The notes beneath the pieces are model-generated. The model saw only the letters and a list, made by a program, of their open reading frames with translations, had not been told where the DNA came from and ran no database searches. A stretch of 16,774 bases of DNA from Candidatus Altimarinota bacterium (lineage in GTDB: Bacteria > Patescibacteriota > Gracilibacteria > UM-FILTER-43-11): assembly GCA_029934675.1 (NCBI GenBank), contig JAOZLT010000008.1, positions 1 to 16,774 of the forward strand, given 5' to 3'. Below are positions 7,346-13,639 of this stretch, one piece after another. A program made the translations under genes and the position numbers. Each line of letters starts with the position of its first letter. Within the stretch, counting starts at the first letter, position 1.

Positions 7346-7900
7346 TTATTTCTTATGAAACACTCTTTTAATAATACATATACTTAAAAAAATTGAAGCT
7401 AAAAAGCCTGCAAAAATTAATAATGTAATGTACGGGCTTATTGTGTAATTCAATTGCGATAAATTGCTGAAAATTGTCATAAACATTACTGTTATTAGGA
7501 AGCCTAACCAAAGCCAACTTATTGTCTTTCTACATATTGTAAGTTTGTATTTACGTAGCTCAGGTTTTAGTTCGGGATCGTTTTTTAATATTTCAGCCAA
7601 GCGCATATAAAATAGGTATTTAATGGCTCCTAGATTATCGGGGTAAATATAAATACAAGGGATATTATTTTGTTTATAAATTGTTTTCTTTTTATTGTAT
7701 CTTTCCTTTCCATTTTTAGTATTCCATTGGCCAAGAAATTCTAAATAGACTTTATATTTTGGCAAATAAAAATCAGCCCTTCTATATTTTTTAATGCCAC
7801 TTTCTAAAGTATGAATTTCCACTTCTGCCTCATATTTAAGTCCTTCGTCTTCTAAGAAAAATTCAATTATTTTTTCGCCTTTAGTTCTTTCTTTTTGCAT
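7346..7900 (-). CDS. PD-(D/E)XK (DUF559/Vsr-like) nuclease fold with two C-terminal membrane helices
   Basis: 184 aa. Residues 1-90 look like a small restriction-endonuclease-fold domain. A helix contains E9, a strand EAEVEI is followed by RADFYLP (D43), and then VYLEFLGQW (E54, G57), the D-x10-E-x-x-G pattern of DUF559/Vsr-like domains. The strand PCIYIYP (81-87) completes the core. The usual ExK/ExDG Lys/Asp is replaced (E-F-L-G), so catalysis is uncertain. Two strongly hydrophobic helices follow (about 127-147 and 153-178), ending with a basic RVFHKK tail. The domain is therefore probably anchored on the cytoplasmic face of the membrane. Its ATG (7900) lies 5 bases after the stop of the upstream membrane-protein gene, indicating co-transcription. 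Function is unknown. Confidence 0.7.
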   Translation of the reverse strand: MQKERTKGEKIIEFFLEDEGLKYEAEVEIHTLESGIKKYRRADFYLPKYKVYLEFLGQWNTKNGKERYNKKKTIYKQNNIPCIYIYPDNLGAIKYLFYMRLAEILKNDPELKPELRKYKLTICRKTISWLWLGFLITVMFMTIFSNLSQLNYTISPYITLLIFAGFLASIFLSICIIKRVFHKK

Positions 7901-7905
7901 ATTAT

Positions 7906-8496
7906 TTATTTGTTATTGGTATTATTTGCATTATCCACAAGCTCTTTTATCTTAGCTTCAAGAGTTTCGATGTTTTCGATGACCTGAGGGTTTGTGCTAT
8001 CTGCAAAAAACTCCTTTGCTGAGATTATTTTATTGATGAACCATGCTGAAATCATAAAGAGCAGTATAAAAGGAACCCAGAAAGAAGCGCTTTCCAGGAA
8101 CTTTACTATCCGATTTATTATATTCAGTACAGGTTTGAATGTATTAAGCAGAACATTTACCGATGCTTCATTTATTTTTTTTACTATGTCACTGTTTTTC
8201 AGGTCTTCGGTGAATTTTTCTAAGCTTGAGGTGAATTTAGCCAATACGTTATCTCCTTTATATTCTTCAGCAGGTGCAGTTTCCGTTGTTTCTATAACCA
8301 CTTCTTCAGTTTTATTAATACCGATAATATTTCTGAAGCTGTTTTGTACTGTGTAGCCGGTAAAGCTGGCAATAAGACCTGAAACAATTATTATGATTAG
8401 ATATTTGATGATGATTTTCTTCACCCCGTAACCAAAACCACCTACTTTTTTGAGCTTTGGGTATTCGATGGCTTGGGATGCAGTTTGTGGATTCAT
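7906..8496 (-). CDS. Two-helix membrane protein, unrecognised
   Basis: 196 aa. A short N-terminal tail with several lysines leads into helix 1 (about residues 27-47). A polar, acidic linker (TTETAPAEEYKGD) and amphipathic helices span about 65-132, helix 2 runs from about 137 to 158, and a charged, probably coiled-coil tail (IENIETLEAKIKELVDNAN) closes it. The topology suggests an extracytoplasmic middle with both ends in the cytoplasm. I do not recognise a family. It sits between the DUF2779 nuclease (11 bases upstream) and the membrane-anchored nuclease-like protein (5 bases downstream), so it is most likely part of the same transcript and may be a membrane partner of one of them. Confidence 0.65.
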   Translation of the reverse strand: MNPQTASQAIEYPKLKKVGGFGYGVKKIIIKYLIIIIVSGLIASFTGYTVQNSFRNIIGINKTEEVVIETTETAPAEEYKGDNVLAKFTSSLEKFTEDLKNSDIVKKINEASVNVLLNTFKPVLNIINRIVKFLESASFWVPFILLFMISAWFINKIISAKEFFADSTNPQVIENIETLEAKIKELVDNANNTNNK

Positions 8497-8507
8497 ATTA
8501 AGTTTAT

Positions 8508-9986
8508 TTATTTTTTAATCCCATTCAGTAAAAATTCATACAGTTTCACCATAACCAAAGTATCTCTTTCACAATAATTCAATGCCCACTTTTTGAGTTG
8601 TTCTTTATTCTCAGTTTTTCCAAAAACTAAATTATAAATCATGTCCATTGCATCGCTACCGTTTTGAATATCCAAATCTTTGTAACTGTATTTTGGTAGT
8701 AGTGTGGGTAAGACGGCTTTTAAAGAAAAACTACCCTTGAACCGATAATCATCGTAATTGTTTTTGAATATCATCATTAGGTCATACATTCGATTATTTA
8801 GATCTGTCATAAAGTCTTTGAATTTCGGTACCATTTCACCGATTTCCGCATTCCTTCCTTTCTCAAAAGACATATACCAAGCTATTACAGTACCCTTATC
8901 GCCTATTTGTTCACGTAAGTGTTTGGCAATAGGCTTAAAAGGTGATGATTTGTCTGTATGCAGATATTCGTAATGTTTAAGTTTGCCATCTGGTTTATTT
9001 AGAATATGCAATGAATATTGCATGGGTATTTGTTGCCATGGTTTTGTGCCGTCGAAAAGGGGGATAGGTGAGGATATAGTTTCGTAATCCAGAAAATATA
9101 ACGGAAATACCAAATCATTCAATTCTGCTTCAATAGCTGGTTTGAATATATCATCTCCTTTTTTCTTAGTTAACTTTATTTGATGTAGCTGTTTGCTTGA
9201 TAGATCATAGTCTTTGGGTATATCTGTCATTTTTAGAATTCCTTTGCTTACCAATTCATTTACTTTATCTTGTTTTAAGCTACCAGCTAAATCATAAATA
9301 CTATAATCTGGGATGTCTTTGTAATATTCCTTATGCATTAAAGGTGGTAGGCCGTATTCAAATTTTTTGACTGGTGCGGGAATTTTTGGTTTTGTATTTG
9401 AAGTCAGAATTTTGTGTGCTTTTTCCATTTCTTTTAGCTCATTATCCATTCCTTTCATAATTATATCTGTCAGATTTACTACAACAAACAATTTTTCAAC
9501 ATCTAACCCCTTTTTTTTATCAAAAATATACTGATTATTAACATGAATCAGATTCATGCTTTTTAAGTTAATGCCCGCAAGTTTAAATGCGGTGGATTGG
9601 AACATAACATCATGGGTGTAATTTTTTTGATGATTCTTAAAATTAGATGCACTTTTTACTTCATACAAATGCCAACCATCTTTCTTTTTTACCAATATAT
9701 CCGTGCGCGCTAAGTACTTAGTCGTCATAGCTTGAGCCTGATAAATAACAGTTGCACCTTCATTAATCAGCTTTATAGTTTCTATACTGCCCGCCTCATA
9801 ATAACTTTCTACTTCTACACCCTTTTTAAAAAGACCTTGAGCAAGTTTCTCAGTTTCCTGACCTAATACCATATTTAATTTTTCATCATTCTCCAATAAT
9901 TCTCGTTTATGCTTAGCAAGCCAGCCGTATAGGGGGCATTCTAGGTAGCGCATGTAGTCGGTTTTGGAGATGGTTTTATATTTCAT
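8508..9986 (-). CDS. DUF2779 protein: PD-(D/E)XK nuclease fused to DEDD exonuclease-like domain
   Basis: 492 aa with two nuclease-type domains. Residues 1-150 are Cas4/RecB-like: TDYMRYLECPLYGW (C17), then RTDIL (D96), LYEVKS (E109, K111) and a downstream Q130. Residues about 295-490 are the DUF2779 region with an RNase-H/DEDD-like layout: FLDYET (D300, E302), WYMSFEKGRN, and NYCERD (Y471-x3-D475), the YxxxD motif of DEDDy 3'-5' exonucleases. DUF2779 proteins are frequent in CPR genomes. The cysteines that form the iron-sulfur cluster in Cas4/AddB-type nucleases are missing: only C17 and C472 occur. I chose ATG 9986 because the longer frame adds 14 residues inside the upstream gene. It overlaps that gene by 11 bases. 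Confidence 0.82.
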   Translation of the reverse strand: MKYKTISKTDYMRYLECPLYGWLAKHKRELLENDEKLNMVLGQETEKLAQGLFKKGVEVESYYEAGSIETIKLINEGATVIYQAQAMTTKYLARTDILVKKKDGWHLYEVKSASNFKNHQKNYTHDVMFQSTAFKLAGINLKSMNLIHVNNQYIFDKKKGLDVEKLFVVVNLTDIIMKGMDNELKEMEKAHKILTSNTKPKIPAPVKKFEYGLPPLMHKEYYKDIPDYSIYDLAGSLKQDKVNELVSKGILKMTDIPKDYDLSSKQLHQIKLTKKKGDDIFKPAIEAELNDLVFPLYFLDYETISSPIPLFDGTKPWQQIPMQYSLHILNKPDGKLKHYEYLHTDKSSPFKPIAKHLREQIGDKGTVIAWYMSFEKGRNAEIGEMVPKFKDFMTDLNNRMYDLMMIFKNNYDDYRFKGSFSLKAVLPTLLPKYSYKDLDIQNGSDAMDMIYNLVFGKTENKEQLKKWALNYCERDTLVMVKLYEFLLNGIKK

Positions 9987-10500
9987 TTTTAATATTGGTT
10001 TTAAGTTTACTATATTTAATAGGTTCACAGATTTTTTTTATTTGGTTAAGTGAAACAGATTTTTGATTTTTAAATTTTTTATTTAGTACTTTTGTAGGTA
10101 TTATATAAAATTCCCATAATTTTGTGTTAAGTATATTTTCAGTTTTCTTTTTTGCTGTATAAAGACAAAAAACATAAATATCTGCCCATCGTTTAACTGT
10201 TTTTGTGTAATTAATACCATTTTTCTTTAATTTTCGTTTTTTACTAATATTATAAATGATGTTTGAAAGTTTTTTTTGTGACCAACATTGTATAAAAGTA
10301 GATGTTTTGACTTCAATTTTTTTCCCTTTGTAGTGTAAATCAACTTCATCAAATTCCTCTCTTCTTCTTTTGGTTAGATTTAATGTTGATGCAATTAAGA
10401 ATTCAGCTAAAATACCGCGATTTATATTACAAAGGACGTCTGAATATGCCCATTCCCAGAAGTCATTGATATTATGTGGTGTACCGATTATTTTTTTCAT
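9976..10500 (-). CDS. Restriction-endonuclease-like PD-(D/E)XK protein, 174 aa
   Basis: A small basic protein. A helix with NRGILAEFLIAS (E33) precedes DEVDLHYKGKKIEVKTS, giving D54 and the E63-V64-K65 triad element of PD-(D/E)XK nucleases. W73 and Q75 follow in the next helix. The second half is lysine-rich with a WADIYVFCLYT strand (about 106-116) and a strand containing LWEFYIIP, which fits a compact restriction-endonuclease-like fold. No partner methylase or specificity subunit is present. The ATG at 10500 follows a weak AAGAA-like sequence. It is the first gene of the nuclease run; its 3' end overlaps the DUF2779 start, and the ArsP_2 gene ends only 31 bases upstream on the same strand. 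The DNA target and role are unknown. Confidence 0.7.
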   Translation of the reverse strand: MKKIIGTPHNINDFWEWAYSDVLCNINRGILAEFLIASTLNLTKRRREEFDEVDLHYKGKKIEVKTSTFIQCWSQKKLSNIIYNISKKRKLKKNGINYTKTVKRWADIYVFCLYTAKKKTENILNTKLWEFYIIPTKVLNKKFKNQKSVSLNQIKKICEPIKYSKLKTNIKNEI

Positions 10501-10531
10501 AATTCTTATGTCTAATGCAGCATACAGATTG

Positions 10532-11737
10532 CTATATAATTATTAATATATAACCAACGATTAATGCGACTATAGTTGTAATAATAGTAATGACCAATGA
10601 GGATTTTACATCCATAGCTATAAGAGGGAGTAGTGCATCTCCGTCTTGAGAGATTGAGTGTGCGATAAGAGCTTCTATCGGTAGTATTCCTTTTAAGTAC
10701 AATGACACAAAAATAATTTGAGGGCCACAGCCTGGTATCATACCTACTAAAGCCCCAATCATTATTGCGTAGTATTCAGAGGACTCTGTTAATTGCATAA
10801 ATATATCATTGCCAGTTGCCAAATCAGTCATCCCTATGAAATAAATAAACATTTCATACAGTAAAAATGCTATAAAAACCCAAGTTCCTATAAAAGCCGT
10901 ATCTATAATACTGTGAATAAATGTTTCTTTTAGTGATGTTAGCCTTATTTCTTCTTCTTCGTGAGTATGTTCTGAAAAATATTTATGTCCAGCTAGCATC
11001 AGGAAAATAGAGCCAAATGTACCGATGATACCAATTGTTGATATGATTTTTGATATATTTTTATCACCAAAATCAAAATTAAATAAATTGGCAATTCCAA
11101 TCATTAGCCCAATTATTAAAATCGCAAAATAAATCACATATCCTTTGTGAGTGATTTTAAAGCCGATTGTACCTACTGATTGATGCCCTTTGATATCGTG
11201 ATGTAAGATTAAATCAATTTCATCACCTTTCTTATGTCCAATATGTTCAAAATTATACTGTTTTCTACAAAGAATGTTTTTAAAAATATTTTTCTTTTTT
11301 TTTCTATTGAAAAAATGATTATTTAAATTAAAACGTTTCTCAAATTGACCGTAGTCCACAATATATCCACTTACTACACCAATTATAAAGGTAAAAATAC
11401 TTACTAAAATAAAAGTTTTAGGGCTTTTTGTCATAAGTAAAAAAGAAGAATCCCCCATAGTTGCTATTAATGCTGCAACAACAGTCCCGAGAGTAACAGT
11501 TTTTTTGATATATAGTGGTGCGATTAAAATTGCTCCACCGCAACCTGGTATAAGTCCTAAAAAAGCGCCAATAAGAGGCTGAAATTTCTTGTTTTTTTGG
11601 ATTGTTTTAATGAAATTTCCATCATTTTTAAAATTAAAATAACCAAAAAGAATAAGCGCAATACCAACAAATACTGTAATTTCCGTAAAGGCTCCTTCAG
11701 CTACTTTTAAAATTATATTTAAAATGTCGTTGAACAT
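10532..11737 (-). CDS. ArsP_2-type 10-TM heavy-metal/oxyanion exporter
   Basis: A 401-aa inner-membrane protein of the family annotated as putative manganese transporter or arsenic efflux protein (PF11449-like). Two inverted halves each carry the same signature: GLIPGCGGAILIAPLY (61-76) with GDSS (95-98), and GMIPGCGPQIIFVSLY (332-347) with DGDALLP (365-371). The Cys in each PGCG and the Asp residues are the likely substrate ligands. The central cytoplasmic loop is rich in histidine (HIGHKK 165-170, ILHHDIKGH 177-185) and a second cluster, EHTHEEEE, is at 256-263, typical metal-binding decoration. Efflux is the expected function; the ion is unproven. It is upstream of the nuclease genes on the same strand by 31 bases. 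Confidence 0.85.
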   Translation of the reverse strand: MFNDILNIILKVAEGAFTEITVFVGIALILFGYFNFKNDGNFIKTIQKNKKFQPLIGAFLGLIPGCGGAILIAPLYIKKTVTLGTVVAALIATMGDSSFLLMTKSPKTFILVSIFTFIIGVVSGYIVDYGQFEKRFNLNNHFFNRKKKKNIFKNILCRKQYNFEHIGHKKGDEIDLILHHDIKGHQSVGTIGFKITHKGYVIYFAILIIGLMIGIANLFNFDFGDKNISKIISTIGIIGTFGSIFLMLAGHKYFSEHTHEEEEIRLTSLKETFIHSIIDTAFIGTWVFIAFLLYEMFIYFIGMTDLATGNDIFMQLTESSEYYAIMIGALVGMIPGCGPQIIFVSLYLKGILPIEALIAHSISQDGDALLPLIAMDVKSSLVITIITTIVALIVGYILIII

Positions 11738-11770
11738 ACTATATTTTGATTCTTAGTTGATAAATGAATG

Positions 11771-11932
11771 TCTAGGGATGAAAAAGAATTGTGGTGAGGT
11801 GAGTTTTGGACAGATGAATACTATATTTCAATGATTGGTTGGAGAGGAAGTAAAAAGATAGTTGAGAGCTACCTCAAAAATCAAAGTAAAGAACTGGGCG
11901 TTCAGCAACTTAAAATGCTCAAATTGCAATAA
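11771..11932 (+). pseudogene. C-terminal remnant of an IS200/IS605-type (Y1) transposase
   Basis: An open stretch without a start encodes the C-terminal end of a TnpA-like protein: GEFWTDEYYISMIGWRG then KKIVESYLKNQSKELG, ending in TAA at 11930. A TGA at 11795 interrupts the frame. FWxxxYY followed by YxxNQ is the hallmark of the Y1 transposase helix that carries the catalytic Tyr and the Gln beside it; both (Y and Q of SYLKNQ) persist. The N-terminal His-hydrophobic-His catalytic part is absent, so the element is dead. It sits between the ArsP_2 gene and the NifX-like gene, marking an old insertion in the metal cluster. Confidence 0.6.
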
Positions 11933-11942
11933 GCTGTGAATG

Positions 11943-11965
11943 CCCTGTGGTCTTATATTACAGGG
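11943..11965. repeat. Small inverted repeat at the transposase remnant's right side
   Basis: CCCTGT (11943-11948) pairs with ACAGGG (11960-11965) around an 11-base loop, 10 bases after the transposase stop. IS200/IS605 elements carry subterminal hairpins at their right ends, so this may be a relic of that end. There is no T-run, so it is not a good terminator for the NifX-like gene on the minus strand. Confidence 0.35.
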
Positions 11966-11982
11966 AACTTTATAATCTATTT

Positions 11983-12294
11983 TTATCCATTTATTGCTTC
12001 AATTAAAGCTTCCTTTACAACTCCTTCTCTTTTAAGAATTTTTAATCCTTTTTCATCTAATAATTCTTTCATTTTTTCTCCGACCTCTCCTACAATAACG
12101 ATATCTACATTTATATCTGCTAACATTTTTGCAGTACCAGTGCCTGCTCCACCACCACCAGATGTAAAAGGATTAGAGATTACTTCTAAAAGCTCTTTTT
12201 TTTCATTAAAAATTAAATAATAAGGAGCACGTCCACCCCTTGTGCTGATTTGTGAATCTTCACTTTTTTCAACACTTGCGATTGCTATTTTCAT
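11983..12294 (-). CDS. Dinitrogenase iron-molybdenum cofactor-type protein (NifX/NafY-like)
   Basis: A 103-aa single-domain protein of the NifX/NifB-C/NafY fold. MKIAIAS opens an RNase-H-like fold; STRGGRAPYYLIF (17-29) and SGGGGAGTGTAKML (45-58) with VDIVIVGEVG (63-72) match the family. Such stand-alone proteins occur in many anaerobes without nitrogenase and are thought to bind or carry metal clusters. No nif genes are present here. The ATG at 12294 overlaps the end of the upstream permease gene by 26 bases, so the two are translationally linked. The position at the end of a DUF134-permease operon suggests a metal-handling accessory or sensor for the exporter. The ligand is unknown. Confidence 0.87.
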   Translation of the reverse strand: MKIAIASVEKSEDSQISTRGGRAPYYLIFNEKKELLEVISNPFTSGGGGAGTGTAKMLADINVDIVIVGEVGEKMKELLDEKGLKILKREGVVKEALIEAING

Positions 12295-12805
12295 GATTGT
12301 TTAAGTTAAGAAATAAGTTTACAAGTAATCCATTAATAATGGAAAATATAATTATATAAATATTAAAAATAATTGTGAATGACAATCCAAAATAATAAAT
12401 CATCATAGGGACAAGTGGGATTTTAACGGAACGGTTATACAAAAATGTAGCAATATATTTATTTTGCATTCCTTTATCTTTTAAGTCACTTAAAATCGGG
12501 TACCACATGTAGATGGGGCCCGATGATATAATTCCGGCAATTATGGTAATTAGCCATCCTTTAAATCCAGAATTATGACCAATATGTTTTGAGATTTTTT
12601 TTGCGTTAAAAAACAAATCAGATAGAAACATTAATATGAAGATAAAAGCAAGTGTAGGCGCTAATTTTAAAATTAGCTTGCTTAATGCAATAAGTGTTTT
12701 ATGAAATAGCGCAATGTTTATAAAGCCGATTATTAGGTATGCTAATGAAATTATAATTAGGAATATCCATTTACCTTCGATTTTTTCTAATATTTTATTA
12801 ATCAT
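12269..12805 (-). CDS. Split ArsP-like permease, second subunit
   Basis: A 178-aa membrane protein with about five helices (roughly 14-34, 42-62, 82-100, 132-150, 150-168). The segment ISSGPIYMWYPILSDL (92-107) followed by FLYNRSVKIPLVPMMIYYFGL (near 121-141) matches one half of two-gene permeases related to the ArsP/DUF318 family of metalloid exporters, as seen in archaea and anaerobic bacteria. The start ATG overlaps the stop of the first permease gene in an ATGA junction (12802-12805), a sign of coupled synthesis of two interacting halves. Efflux of an oxyanion or metal complex is the likely role. It ends inside the NifX-like gene's start. Confidence 0.75.
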   Translation of the reverse strand: MINKILEKIEGKWIFLIIISLAYLIIGFINIALFHKTLIALSKLILKLAPTLAFIFILMFLSDLFFNAKKISKHIGHNSGFKGWLITIIAGIISSGPIYMWYPILSDLKDKGMQNKYIATFLYNRSVKIPLVPMMIYYFGLSFTIIFNIYIIIFSIINGLLVNLFLNLNNHENSNRKC

Positions 12806-13227
12806 AAAAAGGATAATGTGAATTTAATTAGTAAGGCTATAAATAATGCCATAAAAAAACTGATGATATTTCTGGTTATTGCGAATTTTTTACCTAACAT
12901 TAATGCTTCAGCTGGTAATTGTACTATGCCTACGGATACCCAGGTAAGAATAAAACTTGTAATAGCAATTAAACTGATATTTTGATCAATTAATTCACCT
13001 CCTATGACATAGCTCATAATAGGATTTCCAGCAGAAATACCACCTAATGTACCACCAATTATGGGATCGATAATTATGTTTCCGGTAAAGATTGTTTTAT
13101 AAAAATAGTTTGGAATTAGCGTGATTGATAGATTAACAAGCATAATAATTCCTATTAGAATTGGAAGTGTTTGTTTAAAACTATTTATGGTTTTTTTAAA
13201 AGATGTTTTGGCTTTTTCTAGTTTCAT
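12802..13227 (-). CDS. Split ArsP-like permease, first subunit
   Basis: A 141-aa membrane protein with about four helices. It carries GGISAGNPIMSYVIGGEL (about residues 62-79) and VGIVQLPAEALMLGKKFAI (about 99-117), strongly conserved in the first half of split ArsP/DUF318-type permeases. The Ser/Asn/Pro-rich loop between helices is the likely substrate path, matched by the SGPIYMWYP loop of the second subunit. I chose ATG 13227; a TTG two codons upstream (13233) is also possible. It begins 10 bases after the DUF134 gene and overlaps the second subunit, so DUF134, both permease halves and NifX-like form one transcript. Confidence 0.75.
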   Translation of the reverse strand: MKLEKAKTSFKKTINSFKQTLPILIGIIMLVNLSITLIPNYFYKTIFTGNIIIDPIIGGTLGGISAGNPIMSYVIGGELIDQNISLIAITSFILTWVSVGIVQLPAEALMLGKKFAITRNIISFFMALFIALLIKFTLSFL

Positions 13228-13237
13228 TTTCAATATT

Positions 13238-13516
13238 TTATTTAGTGTGAATACGAATTGCTTTCCCTCTAATAAGTGCTTCGGCTATTTTTTGATTTGC
13301 GGAACATAAAGTGCGCTGAAAGGTGCTTTGAGAGATTTTCATTTTTTTAGCGCAGGTGTGTTGATCTAATTTTTCTGAATATTTTAATCGTATTGCTTCT
13401 AGTTCGTCGTGTTCTAAGTTAACTTCTTTTAGTTTCATTAAGGGGATTTCCTGTGGTTTGAAATAAGTGATATTCGGGTTAAATTCAATTTGTCTTTTTT
13501 TTCTAGGCTGTACCAT
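13238..13516 (-). CDS. DUF134/UPF0251 helix-turn-helix regulator
   Basis: A 92-aa DNA-binding protein. The N-terminus PRKKRQIEFNPNITYFKP (4-21) is the family hallmark, followed by a helical region DELEAIRLKYSE (about 37-48) and a sigma70 region-4-like helix-turn-helix with CAKKMKISQSTFQRTL (55-70). It ends in KIAEALIRGKAIRI. DUF134 proteins are commonly neighbours of NifX-like genes in anaerobes, as here. It is the first gene of the permease operon and most likely autoregulates it, and perhaps the divergent exporter gene that starts 123 bases away. Conserved C55 and C71 could sense metal or redox; this is a guess. Confidence 0.88.
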   Translation of the reverse strand: MVQPRKKRQIEFNPNITYFKPQEIPLMKLKEVNLEHDELEAIRLKYSEKLDQHTCAKKMKISQSTFQRTLCSANQKIAEALIRGKAIRIHTK

Positions 13517-13550
13517 TATTTATGGGGAGATTTGGAAATATAATCTTTAT

Positions 13551-13580
13551 TTGATATATAATTTTGTATTATGTTATATT
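13551..13580 (+). promoter_or_regulatory. Promoter of the plus-strand ArsP_2 gene
   Basis: TTGATA (13551-13556) and TATATT (13575-13580) with an 18-base spacer predict transcription start near 13587, directly at the left edge of the 26-bp palindrome. The DUF134 operon must start on the opposite strand in the same short region. Confidence 0.5.
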
Positions 13581-13587
13581 AACAGTA

Positions 13588-13613
13588 TATGTATGAATAT
13601 ATATTCATACATA
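13588..13613. promoter_or_regulatory. Perfect 26-bp palindrome, probable operator
   Basis: The half-site TATGTATGAATAT (13588-13600) is followed immediately by its exact complement (13601-13613). It lies at the predicted start of transcription of the plus-strand exporter and 71 bases before the DUF134 start, in the shared divergent intergenic region. The core ATGAAT/ATTCAT resembles the inverted repeats bound by ArsR/SmtB-type metal repressors; no ArsR gene is in the window, so DUF134 or a distant regulator may bind it. It is AT-only apart from four G/C bases and has no role as a terminator with the following A-run on this strand. An alternative ATG (13589) lies inside it and is unlikely to be used. 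Confidence 0.6.
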
Positions 13614-13639
13614 AAAAAAATCAATTTATATTTAATAAA

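Noticed and set aside
7906..8496. Phage holin or toxin reading of the two-helix protein
   Set aside because: It is larger than holins, has a long polar middle and no lysis or antitoxin gene nearby; there is nothing specific to support either.
7346..10500. Classical restriction-modification or CRISPR-Cas locus
   Set aside because: No methyltransferase, no Cas1/Cas2 and no regularly spaced direct repeats are present; Cas4 likeness alone is not enough.
11936..12220. 94-codon plus-strand frame
   Set aside because: It lies opposite the NifX-like gene, whose family motifs are clear, so it is a shadow.
11983..12294. Nitrogen-fixation locus
   Set aside because: Only a NifX-like single domain is present, with no nifHDK, nifB or nifE/N in the window.
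13589..13639. Upstream start (ATG 13589) of the second exporter
   Set aside because: It would translate the 26-bp palindrome into a hydrophilic tail that its paralogue lacks; the start at 13640 aligns better with it.
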